Assembly (NCBI GenBank): GCA_033064195.1
Contig: JARBJD010000139.1
Location: forward strand, 1 to 64,000
Origin: Blattamonas nauphoetae
Taxonomy: Eukaryota; Preaxostyla; Oxymonadida
DNA: 64,000 nucleotides
Direction of reading: 5' to 3'
Shown here: piece by piece, positions 1 to 11,737 of the stretch
Numbering within the stretch: position 1 is the first letter of the stretch
How the letters are laid out: the number at the start of each line of letters is the position of its first letter
The notes under the pieces: model-generated
Seen by the model: only the letters and a program-made list of their open reading frames with translations
What the model was told of the DNA's origin: nothing
The model's database searches: none
Program-made: the position numbers and the translations under genes

Positions 1-1740
1 AGAGATTATACAAGATCCTGCTGGTGATGGCGTTTTGTGTTGGATGAGGGATCAGCGTACTGTCCAGTCTGTCCTCGTCAACGATCAGGTAATTCTCGGC
101 AATTGTCGTGGAGTCACAGTTCGTGATTCTTGTTGCGAACAACGACGAGCACCCTGGGTTCTGGAGCACGAACTCCATCCCTTCTGAAGAGTCGATTCCT
201 CTGAATATCACGCTGTCCAGAACGAGCCCGGAGCTGTCTGCGAGGCGCATGGCACAACTCACCTCGCCTTCAGAGGGAGGACGGCAGCAGTCCATGAAGA
301 GTATGAGGCAGAGACTGGCTGGAAAACCGAGCCTGAGATGGAAAGAGAGGAAGGGCCGGAGAGTGTCGCACTTCCATCAAACTGCGCTGAACACGCCATG
401 AACAAACAGCGACTGAACGTGATGTGGTTTTGAACGATGCCGTTGATTTCTGGATGATTCTGTTGAAGGAGGCGGCAAAGGGTGAAGGAGACGTTCGAGC
501 AGACGAGGGATTCTCCGTTGTTGAGTCCACACACCTGTTCCACTAAGTTGGTTCGAGCTCATTGTGTCAGGAGGCGGGAAGAGAGGAGAGATGAGTCAAC
601 TGTGAGTTGAGTCGGTACGACTTGATTCTGTTCTGTCGAAAGTGTCCTGGGGAGAGGAGAGGACCAGTTCCAAGAACGAGGCTGGTGACGTGAATGAGGA
701 GACCGGAGCAGCTGACAGAAGCTGCACTGTTTATCTCAGAGCAGGGTGGTTGGGCGGAGGAGAATTTGCGGATTGGGGAAAAGGCAATCAGTGGAAGGAG
801 TGTCCGAAGTTCACTCGATCTGGGAACAACGTCAATGAAAGAAATTGAACATCCATCGTTCACCTCAGAACAGACAAGCATAAATGGGAACATGCAGGAT
901 TTGAGATGATCATGCTTGACGAAATGACCACGTTGGAGTTCGAGAGTTGTCCGTTCGAAAGAAACATCCCTCGACAATCAATTATCATCCATGAAACATA
1001 AATCGAACAATTTGAGAAGATAAATATGAATTTGATCGTTTCTTCATGGTAGTTTGCTTTGTTTTCCACGTCCGAGATTCATGTTGACGAGCTTCGTCCA
1101 CCAACCATGTAGAATAGATTCTTGTTTCTTTTCCTCAAAGATTCATCGTCGTTGATGAGACTAGGTACTGATGCGCATGATATTTATCGTATTTTAAATC
1201 GAGTATGCGGTGAAATCCGTCTTGATCGCCATTTTCTCGTGTCGGCTTCTCTTCAATCGCAAGTCAGAGCAGAATGATGAAATATCGTCAGAGTCGCACT
1301 TGGTGGTTTGTTTCGGAAGTTGATCGAGAAAAAGTGAGTCATCCGCCTAATCATCGGAGGCTGGTTGTAAATTGGCTGCCCACGTTCGTTCCGCAATTCT
1401 TTGCATGAATAAGACCCGCTCAACACATCATTTCCCGTGTGTACGATGAGGGAATCTGTTTCATTCTGTGGCAGTAGCCTATTTTCGGAGAGCGGCACGT
1501 TCAGATCCTCCTTCCGTTTGGCTTCGATACAGTTCTCGATTGTGAGTGAGTCGGAGATTGTGTCAAATCTGAAGAGGTGATTGGTTCCTTCAAATCACGT
1601 TCTGACAAAGAGAAAGGCGGAGTTATGGACAGTGTCGGGAACGGGATGTCCTTGAAGTTCTCCGTGTTGTTCGGAAGAACAGAGGAGGTATGTGGTTCGG
1701 CTAATTGATGAAAATGAGTATAGAAACAATAAAGATGCAT
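1..1740 (-). pseudogene. Decayed beta-helix surface-protein gene, running off the left edge
   Basis: The minus strand carries pieces of the beta-helix (pectin-lyase-like) family also present at 2862, 25884 and 55991. From about 977 down to 567 there is a stretch ending in LVLGTGPLL, which matches PLGTGPLL in the intact gene at 25884. It is followed (543-259) by LNNGESLVCSNVSF, matching the NGGSVLC-NSSF block of the intact paralogs. From about 271 to 1 another frame stays open to the window edge and continues the same kind of short beta-strand repeats. The possible N-terminal part at 1253-1740 is much weaker. The pieces lie in at least three frames, and no GTNTG intron explains the changes, so I call it a pseudogene. 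The family assignment is fair; the 5' limit is a guess. Confidence 0.6.
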
Positions 1741-2097
1741 ACTGATGTTGGGAGTTTTCCTATTTCATTTCTTTCTGTTTATTTCAGATTGTTACACGAT
1801 CAAGTCATCTATGTCGGATAAATGATGAGAAACATGGGAAGAAGAGGGTAATAACAGCGGAGATACATACTGATGGAGTGATTTTTCACCAGATTAATTC
1901 GATACGATATCAATGACAAGAAGAAGAGGAGTCAATTCTGGGTCAAGTGGTTTTCACGAATTTGGATTCAACACAGACAAAATTGATTTAGAACCCGACA
2001 ATAGAAGGGTTGAATGTAGAACGGAAGTCAAATTGCGGAATGAGAGGTCCTGAAAGAAAGAGATGACGAAGACAACTCATCGTGGGGAAGAGGATCG

Positions 2098-2125
2098 GGA
2101 CAAATCGGACATGTCCGATTTGTCC
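2098..2125. repeat. Perfect 28-bp palindrome
   Basis: The half-site is GGACAAATCGGACA, followed directly by its exact reverse complement. The right half overlaps a tandem repeat of TGTCCGATT, and a further TGTCCGATTTGTCCTC lies at about 2203-2218. Function unknown; it could form a cruciform or a transcript hairpin. Confidence 0.85.
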
Positions 2126-2248
2126 GATTTGTCCTCTTTGAGATAAGTGCAGAAGTTGGATGAACTAATTGAGAGAAAGTTCCAGTGTGAATATAAGGTG
2201 CTTGTCCGATTTGTCCTCCTCTTTGTCCTCTCTTGGGCCGATCGTCCT

Positions 2249-2272
2249 CTAAACTCCTAATTAGGAGTTTAG
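2249..2272. repeat. Perfect 24-bp palindrome
   Basis: The half-site is CTAAACTCCTAA, followed by its exact reverse complement. It lies about 125 bp from the 28-bp palindrome in the same gap. No function can be read from the sequence. Confidence 0.85.
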
Positions 2273-2555
2273 GAGACAGAGCCCCTACGGCTCGTGATTC
2301 ACCACCAAACTGATTTTCACACATATTAACGCCCTTTTAATGTCATTCGATGGATATGATCGAATATTGAAGGATCAAGTCTGCTATATAGTCAGAAAAT
2401 TCCATGAAAAAAGTGCGGGGTGAAGAAACTTCTTTTCAGACATTTTGAAGCATTCTCTGGCATTGAACAGGTCCGAATAGAGACAAAGAGTGTTTGAAGA
2501 ACAGAGAGAAGGTGAATTCAGATGAAATGGAGGAAAACAAAGCTGATTTTCCGAG

Positions 2556-2576
2556 GAGGACAGGACCCCTGTCCTC
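2556..2576. repeat. Short inverted repeat, 9-bp arms
   Basis: GAGGACAGG, a 3-bp spacer and CCTGTCCTC. It belongs to the same GTCC-rich vocabulary as the two palindromes upstream. Confidence 0.7.
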
Positions 2577-2861
2577 TGTCCTCAAGATTTTGTCCTTCGT
2601 CCGTCCTCTTAACATCATAAATCTGTGTGATAGAACAGAGATAAATCATCCATTAAAGAGAAAAATGGAAAAAACGTGAAATTTCTGTGTTGATCGAGAG
2701 AAATTCTATGTTTTTTTGAAAATGAAAAAAGTTCACAAATGATGTATTTCGAGATGATAGACGAAAATAGTAAATTATTTTGGAGAGTTTCTGCGTCTGT
2801 GTAATTTGGCGACGCTTGCCTTATTTCACTGAGAATCACCCATATTTGGACATCTGAGTCA

Positions 2862-5800
2862 GTGAATCGTGACGTGAAATGTGCCGTCCTCGATTCTTCG
2901 ACCATCCACGTCTCTTTTTGTGAGTTCTTCTGGACGGATCTGAAGTCACTGTTCGTTCTTCGGTCAAGCTCTCCCTCGCCACAATCATCGTCCTCGCTGA
3001 CATTGGCGTGGTGCACACTGAAGAATGCAGTGCATCATCTGACGGCGATTGTGGAGGATATGCGGAAAGACAGCACAGCAGGCACTTTGGACATGAATAT
3101 AGTTGGTACGAGAATTGCGAACATGAAAGTGGTTGGGGCAGATGGTGTTTGTGTGTCGCAGACGAACCATCGCAACGACCTCTGCTCTTTCGAGGGCATC
3201 TCAACGACGGTTTCAGAAATGCGAATTCTGAACGTGTCGTCTCTGCCTGGAGAAGTGAAAGAAGCATCGTCGCTGTTTTGGCAGAGAATGGTTGGATGTG
3301 GGATTTGGGGAAGCAACAACCATCTTTCGGGGACAGTGCTGCGGGATGTGAATGGAGGAGGTTCATTTTTGTGTTCGAACAGCACATTCTCCTGGTGCCA
3401 CACGACATCGTCCGAACGCCCGTCGATCCTCCCAGCCTCTCCTTCGACCATCAACCACTCGTCATTTCCAACCACTCGCCTCATCCCCAACCAAGCAGAA
3501 CCTGGTGACGATCCAAACGATCCGTATACTGGGAAAGAGTATTCTGGTGAGAACAGGTTCAATATCGCCGATGTTGAAGTCACATTCACCCGATGCAAGT
3601 TCACAGACATGAAATACACATTTTCTTCGTCATCCGCGCCATCAGCTGGTGGATCCGCCATCTATCTCTGCTCAACAACCAGCTCAAAACTCACAACTGT
3701 GTCTCTCAAAACGTGCACATTCTCCAAATGCTCGGTCTCAAGCTCCTCAACTGTATGGAGGATGTGTCTATCTGTACAACATGGACTCAACGACAAACAC
3801 GATCGACGCCTGCTCCTTCGCCGATTGGTATCCTTCTAACGATGGCAATGCCGAACAATATGGAGGCGGAATAGGCACATATCGAACAACAGCTCCGCTT
3901 GTGATCACAGATTCCAATTTCACGTTGAGCGAAGAGACGACACACACAAACAATGGAGGATTCCTTTCAAGCTACTCACAATCGTCCACTGGCAAATCCT
4001 TCACCATCACAAACAGTCGTTTTGTTGGTGATTCGACGTCGACAGGACTTGTGATCTACTTCTACTCAACTACATCCTCTTCCGTTCATGCAAGGGGGTT
4101 CCTCACAGTGACCGATTCGCTCATCCACAGCACACGTTCAAAGATTAACCTCTATAATTTGGCCATCAGGTCACCATCAGGCTTTTCACGAACCGAAATC
4201 ACCGACACATCGATCGAGTATCAATCGATAGAATTCTACACACATCCCCATCTCTTTTTAGACTGCGGGCTCAGTGATTGTTCAATCAACACAAGATACG
4301 CAGCCCGATTGATGATTCTCTTCTCAGGAACCTCTTTCACTGGCAAGTCGACCAACACATCGAGATCGCCGATATATCTCGATTCAACAAGCCACGTTAT
4401 CTTCCACAAATGTGACTTCACAGACTGTTCGATACCATCTTCACGAAGCCTCATTTCCTCGTACACTCTTCCATCGCTGGTCGTGGACACATGCTCCTTC
4501 ACGCGGTGCTCTGGAGGGTATTCCATTTTCGATGTCCAAACAACACATTCCTTCTTCTACTTCTGCACCTTCACCAATGTGACTGGGAGCACAGCCTTTA
4601 TCATGACAACAAAGGACAACTACGCCTACATCTTCGAATCCTGCCGATTTGAACTAGAGACTGCGAATAAGTTGGACATCGATGTCTATCAGACTGATGT
4701 CTCGTGTCTCAACCAAACAACTGTGACTGGATGCTCATCCAATCGGCCAATGTACTTCGGAACTTCGTGGAAGAATCAAAAAGAATTACCGACTCTCCTG
4801 GTCGTTCCTGGGGAAGTGTCAAAGAACGAGATGAGAGTGATAATACCCCCAACCGATCCAGAAGACCCAACCAGCGAAGAGTCAACAGAGACAGAGTCAG
4901 CCGAACCAGAAAAAGACGCAGAACAGCCAATCCAAACTTTCGCATCGCTGTCAGACGCTCTCGGGAACATTTCAACAACTCCGCTGCTGGACACCGTCAT
5001 CACTTTCTCGGATGGTTCATTCACTGAGGACGCTCTTCTGGAGGTGTCGCAGATTGTCGAGATTGTCGGTGCTGGATCGAATATCAGCGAGATCCACTCA
5101 ACTCAGTTGACAACCGGTGGCTTTGCTTCGAAGTCAGCTGGCAAGCTCACTCTCCACTCGCTCCGACTCGTTCCTTCATCAACAACGTCATTTCTTGGTT
5201 CATCGAAAGACAGTGCGAGTGTGTGTGTTGGATGTGATTGTGGAAGACGTCTCTGAACACTCCGCTTGTTTGTTTCGGTTTGCAGCTGGTTCGTGCGAGC
5301 TCCGTCACTCGTTCTTCAAAAACATCGAATCACTTGAATCACTCGTCTGTGTGTCTGGAACATCCTCCCTCGCCGTCACCAACACTCTCTTCTTGACAAT
5401 CACACGAACCAGCTCCAAACCAAATCCAGTGGAATCCATTCAGTGTGCGAGCTGCATTGAGGGAAAGACGAGTGGAGAAGTGCAAGTGCTTTATTGTCGT
5501 TTTGGAGCGTGCACAACGAAGGGACGAGCGGGAGCGATTGATTTGGAGAACGACGTGACTAGCGCTTTCGAGATTGGAAATAGTTTTTTTGATCGAAACT
5601 ATGCTGGGGAAGGTGTTCCTGATGCTGTGAGGGGAGATGCTGTTGTCCTCAAGTCGTTCGATGACTCCAAACTCACAATCGATTTCTTGACCATCCAATC
5701 CTTCCCGTCCCTGCTCTCTTTCCTTGTCAACTTGAGCCACCCAATTGTCCCTCCTCCTACCCGCCTTTCTATGTCCTCAGGAGGCATTGATGACCCTCTG

Positions 5801-6574
5801 ACTTGGAGTTATCGATATAAAACGATCGCTGATTATGTCTTCGATACATTCACTCTCCAGCAACTTCTTGAATCTCGTCTTCGGAACAATACCTACACTT
5901 CTGTGTCCGTTAGCGTTTGTCGTCGCGAGACAATGACACCGTTCGTCTTTCAGAATTCGTCCGTACACGTATCTCTCGGAAACTACCGCGTTTCCATCAT
6001 CACAGTGAATCAACAGAACGAAGTGTTCATCACACTCAAAGATGCGTCCTTATCGTTTTACGATGTCCAATTCGTGTTTGATGGACTGACAACGCCAGCA
6101 TTCGAATGTGATGACTATTCGTCGATTGAGCTCAGATACATCGCTATCAAACTCACCACTACACCCTCACTCACCGCTCCTTTCATAAATTCCACTGGTC
6201 CACGTATCTCTGTCATGGATCATTTCTTCACCCAACCGCTCACTTTGGACAAAACTCCCTTCATTCAACTCAACCGAACTGACAAGGATGCCTACCTCCG
6301 CTACCGATTCGTCACTCCTGTTCTCGCCAGTCCTCTCACAGCCCCATTCATCGTCTGCGAGGGGGCAAGCGAGGTTGATCTGTCTGTTCTGATTTTGAAA
6401 ATGACTTTCGAACATTCAGCATCGTTTGCATACGCCAAAGATTCAACAGTTACACTCTCCTCAAACAAGATCCAGCTTCTGAAGTCCACTGCCCAAGGTG
6501 CATTCCTCCACCTTGAAAATGGTGCTGTCGATGATGTTGAAGTGTCGATCGTAACGGAAGAGAGTGACTTGTAA
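2862..6574 (+). pseudogene. Beta-helix surface-protein gene, 5'-truncated and frame-broken
   Basis: The translation is a long series of short beta-strand repeats rich in Ser/Thr with spaced Cys (CTFSKC, CDFTDC, CSFTRC), typical of right-handed parallel beta-helices. It includes the family block RDVNGGGSFLCSNSTFSWC near 3350, also found in the genes at 25884 and 55991. Coding runs in one frame to about 3750, a second from there to about 5225, and a third to the stop at 6574. The first change falls inside a conserved GG-C-YLYN strand. The second falls in a GTGTGTGT run at 5219-5229, where slippage is easy. No ATG or signal peptide precedes 2862, and the Ig-like repeats, TM and kinase-like tail of the full-length paralog are missing. 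Two indels plus two missing ends argue for a pseudogene, although the slippage site could be a sequencing artefact. Confidence 0.75.
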
Positions 6575-6839
6575 AGAAGAGGAGATCGCGATCCTTTCGA
6601 GAAACGAGTCGATGAGGTCGGGATGGACTGAGGTTGAGAAGAAAGAGTGAGTGATGATTAAAACGGAACATACAATTTAGAAACGTGGCAGTGTGTTGGA
6701 TGCATTGAATAACCAGATTCACTCGACGGATGAGATCACCACGAACTTGATCATGAGACTGGTCAGTCACACAATCACATGAATCAATCCAAACAACAAA
6801 GGAAGATCTGACCCTTTCATCTCTTTCGGAACAGGCTCA

Positions 6840-9035
6840 TTGATGAAACAGATGATCACTCGTGATAGAACGATCACACTCTCCGAATCGGTTGGTGAAC
6901 AGTCCCGAACTCATCCGATCAGTTCACCTGAATCGAATCCAGTTTTAAACTTTCTTTTCCTCATTGCCTCCATTCGATTATTCAGTCAAACATCTCCTCA
7001 CTTCTGGAAGTATTGCAATGTGATGATGAAGATATTGTTGTGGAAGCACTCCGAACATTGCAGAAAGTGGCATCGGGTGTGTATTCTTGGTTTTTTCATC
7101 GATGTTTTGATGATTGTTTTGGATGTTATGGATGTGTGTCAGAAAGTGGGTCGGATGACAGTTTTGATGATTGGTGTCCATTCCTGTCTCCATTGTGTTG
7201 TGGAACACATTCATCTGGACTTGTGGTCTTTCTTTCTCACTTTTGTTCATTCTCGCTTTCAGGCAGAACTGATGAAGCTGCTTGAGATTCTGTGTTTGTG
7301 GTTTTCTTCCTTATGTTGGTGAATGTCTTCCTTCCTTTCTTTCAGATTCGAAATCACCATCGTTCGTTCGTTCATCGATTTCATCTGAAATCCCTACTTT
7401 CATCCTCACCCACTTTGGAAATTGTTTGAAATGTCCTGCATTGGAATCAGTGTGTTGATTTCTTGCTTCTTCTTCATTTGTTTTCAGTGCTGTTCTTGCA
7501 TGGAATCACTTTTCATTGAACCCGAAATCGTCGATTCGCTTTTTCTCCGTCACAAGGACTTGATCCTTTCCACGTTCAGGAGCATCGGGAATTCAGCCCC
7601 CTCGGCAGCTGTTCTGACCACTTTGGCTCGGTTTTCTCTCTTCCCTCATCTCGTAATCGCCGCTTGGTCTCTCGATGCTCTTTTTCATATTGTCGAACGG
7701 GATCCACCTGCTATCACACTTCTCCCCTCACGCATCTTCCCATTCTCTTACCTACACCAACAATATTCTGGTCTCTCGTTCCTGGCCGCTCTGACAAAGA
7801 AGCTCCGAATTGTTTGGACCGACTTCCAAACCAATCTCCCAACCGATCCTTCAGACCTCCCAAAATACCTCGAGCTCACAAAAGATGATCGATACAACGT
7901 CACACATCCACTTGGATTCTGTTCACATTCGTTCCGCATTCCAAACCTTCTTTTGAACGCCACTCCGCCAATTGAAGTGTGTTCTGACTCTTTTCATCAT
8001 TTATCATTATTTCAGGTTAATTCCCAGATCATTCGTAAATTGATTCTCTTTGTGAAAGAGACTCTCACGACAATTCTCACGACCATTTCTAACATCGACA
8101 ATCTCATTGCTTCTCTTCCCTCTGACTCTTCTCCAACCACCCCATTGGTTCCTGGAGTTGACGCCCAAATGACATTTACTCTGCAAATACTTCGAAAAGA
8201 GTTTGCAGACTACGTGGACAGTTCGTGGTGTTTCTTTGCCGATCTGACATGCAATTTGACCACACTCCACAGACCTTCATTCGAAAAAATCGTCCTCGAC
8301 GATCCATCCTTCCCTGACCTCGTTCTCAACTCTCTCAAGCTCCCCCGTCAAGACGTCAGAAGCAACACTTTGAGAACGGTCACAAACGTTGTTTGCGAGT
8401 TTCCGTGGATGAAGAAAAAGATGGCGGCCTCACATTTTGTTGAGAAAATGTTTGAAACCGTCGATTTTGGTTCTTTTCCTCTCTCGGCGTCCCACACTAT
8501 TTTCCAACTCTCCAACTTCATCGCCAACATGATAAGCCCGATTCAAGGCGATGAAAAAACATGGTTCAAGCAACCTGATCTCGTTTCTTTGTCTGTTTTC
8601 GAGCCAGCCAAACCATTTCTCACATACCTGTTCCAAAACTCGGACAAACTCATTCTGGACGAAGCAGACAAAGCTGAACTCGATTTTCGTGTCTGTCTGG
8701 TCCACCGTCACATCAAAAACATGGAACTTGGATCGTTCAATCTTTGCCCTGACTTTGTGTCTGAGCTCGTGAGATGGGAAGTGCGATCGATGGTCGAGAT
8801 GGAGAACGAATCGTTTTTTCAGGAAATCATCAAAAATATGTTGTACAGGACTTCAGAATGGAAACAACACGAACCAGAGCAGCAGAAGAGACGAGAAGTG
8901 CTTTTGAGAGAAGAAGGGTGGGACGATGCTTTTGAACTGCGAGTGGTGGGGATCGAGGTGGACACCAATGACACCATCCTCACTTTTTCTCGACGATTCA
9001 GGAGCCAGTTAAGTTTCAATACGAACAGACCCTAA
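6840..9035 (+). CDS. Helical-repeat (ARM/HEAT-like) protein, multi-exon
   Basis: The long last exon encodes an alpha-helical protein of a large family I associate with Blattamonas, function unknown. Family features are the block SLKLPRQDVRSNTLRTV, SVFEPAKPFLTYLFQNSD near 8600, and a C-terminal EEGWDDAFELRVVGIEV near 8910-8960. The 5' part is rebuilt from introns starting GTNTG: 7077-7266 (190 nt), 7294-7345 (52 nt), 7423-7487 (65 nt) and 7977-8015 (39 nt). The last has no stop and keeps frame, so it is easily missed. Spliced, the early exons read LQCDDEDIVVEALRTLQKVA, then ELMKLLEIL. The exon starting near 6932-6986 probably has an upstream partner I could not place, so 6840 is only a provisional start. 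No signal peptide or membrane segment is visible, so a cytosolic scaffold role is a guess. Confidence 0.6.
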
Positions 9036-9242
9036 TTGAGATCGGTCGTCTGATGAATCCGCGTTCTTCACTCTTCCACCTGCGTCAAGCTCACCTTGTC
9101 TGACGAAAACTCTTCACCTCACTCTCATTCATCCTGACATCACGTCTCGTATTTCCTTTCACTTTTTATCCACAGTGTTGTTCAAAACAGAGAATGGATC
9201 AAAACTAGCCCACACTAAAAGTTTTTACGAGTGAGAGACTGA

Positions 9243-10323
9243 ATGGGGTCTTCACAGTCGAAACCCAAGCGTCATACTGAAGGTGTGTCTCGCTCTTTGT
9301 TTCTTTCATGCTTCTTTATCATGCAGATTCTCCACCTTTCTTGAATTGGGACGGAAGCAATCCAGTCTCTTTTCCTGCATCCAAACGGCTCTACGAGTCA
9401 CTTATCACAATGATGGAGGAAGATTATGCGTTTGATGATGGGCAGCAATTGAAAGCAGTCAAATTACTGGACTTTGTGCGCGATCCACCAACCGCCTTTC
9501 AGTATCACTTCATTTCTCATCTGTTTCCACACGAGGCCGACAAAGACACAGCTTTTTTGAATCATATGTGGATCATGTTGAGGTGCCCATCCTGGATTGT
9601 GTTAAAGGCAGCCTTCTCCTTTTTTAAACTTTGGTTCGTCCCGACGAGGATCGACGTCAGATTCTCGTTCATCAATGATGTCGAATCAGCTATCTGATGG
9701 TTCTTCTCCAACCCCACACTCGTCCAATTGAAGGAAATGAAGACTTCCACAACTCTCTGATCCGCGTTGTGGACCGCGCCATGGAATGTGCACTGCCTCA
9801 TAAAACTCGCGAGATCCAATACCTCGGCGTGCAAGAATCGTCACCGGCCATTCAAGACACAATTTTCAACAATGTGCTTGTTCCATCCAGTCAATATTTG
9901 GATTACATCTTTCGGATTCTCATCAAAACACGATCGATGGCCCGAATCGAAACCATTGTCAGTCTCACCCTTCGTCTGTTCGATAACGCTGTCCATCATC
10001 CACCCACACTGCGATATTTTCGCTCATCTCCTGTCCCACTCGTTTTTCATTCACTTCTTGAAGAAATCAGGGATAACCACATTCTTTTCGAGATCAGGAA
10101 CCAGTTCAGACACCTTTTCCATTTTCGGATGGTTAAAAGGGCAGGGTCTGAACAAGCACAAGAACTCGTGAGGATACTGAAAAGCGAAGGACTCGAAGAC
10201 AATTTGGAGCAGAAATTGAAAGATGGAGCTCAGCAAGAATGGACTTCCGAAATCGGAGTGTTTTCACTGCATCTGTGTGATGAATCTGGATGCAATGGTA
10301 CTGTCAAATGGAGGGATATTTGA
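9243..10323 (+). CDS. Helical-repeat protein with Src-like N-myristoylation motif; one frame break
   Basis: A tiny first exon (9243-9282) encodes MGSSQSKPKRHTE. It is spliced across a 44-nt intron (9283-9326, GTGTGT...GCAG) to an exon starting DSPPFLNWDGSNPV. Gly2 followed by Ser and Lys/Arg residues matches the N-myristoyltransferase signal plus basic patch of Src-type kinases, so membrane attachment is likely. The rest is alpha-helical and belongs to the family of the preceding gene; its end (GSEQAQELVRILKSEGLEDN) is a family hallmark. The frame changes once between about 9679 and 9694, and no GTNTG intron fits there, so this is either a one-base sequence error or a recent disabling indel. 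It lies 207 bp downstream of the previous gene on the same strand. Cellular function is unknown. Confidence 0.6.
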
Positions 10324-10678
10324 CCTTTTTTGGAACTTGGGGAGATGCACCGAAATATTGACTTCTCGAAGCGAGTCGTCACGTATCAATGCCTTTCACG
10401 ATTCATTTCCTCTGTTCTCGTCTCTGTTTCCATCATCGTTCTGTTCTTGTCTCTGTTTCTTGTCATTTTCAACCGTGGCACTTCTTTGCGTTCTTTCGAG
10501 ATACATTCTCGTTTTGCCATTTTGTAGTCTGCGTCTCTGAATCTTTTTATCGTCATCTCGTCGATATTCATGCTCTTTTCTTGATTTATGTCCAAGGTGG
10601 AGTCCTGTCTTCAGGATGAATTGAATAAGTTATGGTGTCCAGTTCACGTCAGAAATCTCAAAAATTTGTACCACCAAA
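10324..10678. other. Intergenic, nothing recognised
   Basis: Pyrimidine-rich stretch (TCTTTTC, CTCGTCTCTG runs) between the helical-repeat gene and the ferredoxin gene. Open frames here are short and without family features. It should contain the 3' UTR of the first gene and the promoter of the second. Confidence 0.5.
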
Positions 10679-11695
10679 ATGAAAGCCGTGATTCTCTTCT
10701 TCTCAAACACTGGTTCCACCAAGTCAATGGCAGTGACGTTTCAGAAGCATCTGGAGGACGCAGGCCACTCTGTTTCTCTTCACGATGGTTTCTCGATTCT
10801 GAAACAATATTTGGCGGCTGGTGAAAAGGATGTGACCCCACTCCTCTCGAACTACCACAGAGCTCTGAAGGAAGCGGATATTGTTGGAATTGGGTCGTAT
10901 GTGTTTTCCAGCACAATTCCTGCCGGCGTCGAGACCCTCCTGACAGAAGAAGCCACCCCAACTTCTCTTTTCGCGAACATCAAGTTCTACTTCTCTTTTT
11001 CCAGTTTCGGCCATTTAAGTGGTGAGGTGACCTATTATTTGGCGACATATCTCCACAACAAGAATGAAATTGCGAAGTACCTTGGATATGTCGACCAATG
11101 TGATCCAGAAAACTATGTTCCTCTCCAGCCACCACGAGGAAAGATTGATGAAGTTCCAGCCTCAGAGCTGAAGAAAGTGGACGACTTTGGGAAAGATCTC
11201 GTCGCTCGTCTCAACGGTGGTGAGCTTCCCCCCATGCACAAAAAAATCACAACAAGACGTCGCCCTGTTTATTCAACGCAGGGAGCTAGTCTTGGCCCGA
11301 TCAAAATCGATGCAGAGAAATGCACATCCTGTTTGGAGTGTGTGACCGTGTGCCCGTACAACGCCCTCTCCAAACCTAAAAAAGGAGCAGCTGTGAAGAT
11401 TCCCGTTTGGGACGCAAGCTCGTGTTATGGATGCAGCCGTTGTTTCAACCTCTGCCCAGTTCGTGCGATCGAGTTCCCGAAAGTTCGCTCGGAAAAGAAA
11501 GAACAGTATTTCTGGGGCAGATCTGATCCAGAGCTGGTCCGTCAGCCGATTCCATGCTTCCCAATCTTGATATGCCGAGAATTCACCAAAACTGACCTTG
11601 TCTTTTTCCTCATTATCGTTGGATTCATCGTGCTCGTTATTTTTGTGTTCCAATTATCTGTTGATGATATTTCTTTAGCTCTGCTCTCGCTATAA
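10679..11695 (+). CDS. Flavodoxin-2[4Fe-4S] ferredoxin fusion with C-terminal membrane anchor
   Basis: 338 residues in one exon; the ATG at 10679 begins MKAVILFFSNTGSTKSMA, a flavodoxin first strand and FMN-phosphate loop (SNTGST). The flavodoxin-like domain covers roughly residues 1-165. Residues 207-270 form a bacterial-type double-cluster ferredoxin with C215xxC218xxC221xxxC225P and C249xxC252xxC255xxxC259P, enough ligands for two [4Fe-4S] clusters. Residues about 308-326 are a hydrophobic segment very close to the C-terminus, as in tail-anchored proteins. The architecture resembles bacterial EFR1-type ferredoxins (flavodoxin-like N-terminus plus ferredoxin), so a low-potential electron carrier acquired from bacteria is likely. 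The membrane tail is not something I know from EFR1 proteins. In an anaerobic, mitochondrion-poor host it could tether electron transfer to the ER or another endomembrane. Substrate and partner cannot be read from the sequence. Confidence 0.85.
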   Translation: MKAVILFFSNTGSTKSMAVTFQKHLEDAGHSVSLHDGFSILKQYLAAGEKDVTPLLSNYHRALKEADIVGIGSYVFSSTIPAGVETLLTEEATPTSLFANIKFYFSFSSFGHLSGEVTYYLATYLHNKNEIAKYLGYVDQCDPENYVPLQPPRGKIDEVPASELKKVDDFGKDLVARLNGGELPPMHKKITTRRRPVYSTQGASLGPIKIDAEKCTSCLECVTVCPYNALSKPKKGAAVKIPVWDASSCYGCSRCFNLCPVRAIEFPKVRSEKKEQYFWGRSDPELVRQPIPCFPILICREFTKTDLVFFLIIVGFIVLVIFVFQLSVDDISLALLSL

Positions 11696-11737
11696 TTTTG
11701 ATTTTGTTCTTCTCATGGACCGCCCCAAACACCTTTA

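Larger units (their letters stand above)
1741..2861. other. Gap between two divergent decayed genes
   Basis: No convincing coding region on either strand. The stretch holds three perfect or near-perfect inverted repeats (listed separately) and several copies of the words TGTCCGATTTGTCC and GTCCTC at about 2105-2245 and 2550-2605. The remainder is AT-rich. The short open frames here have no recognisable content. Confidence 0.6.
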
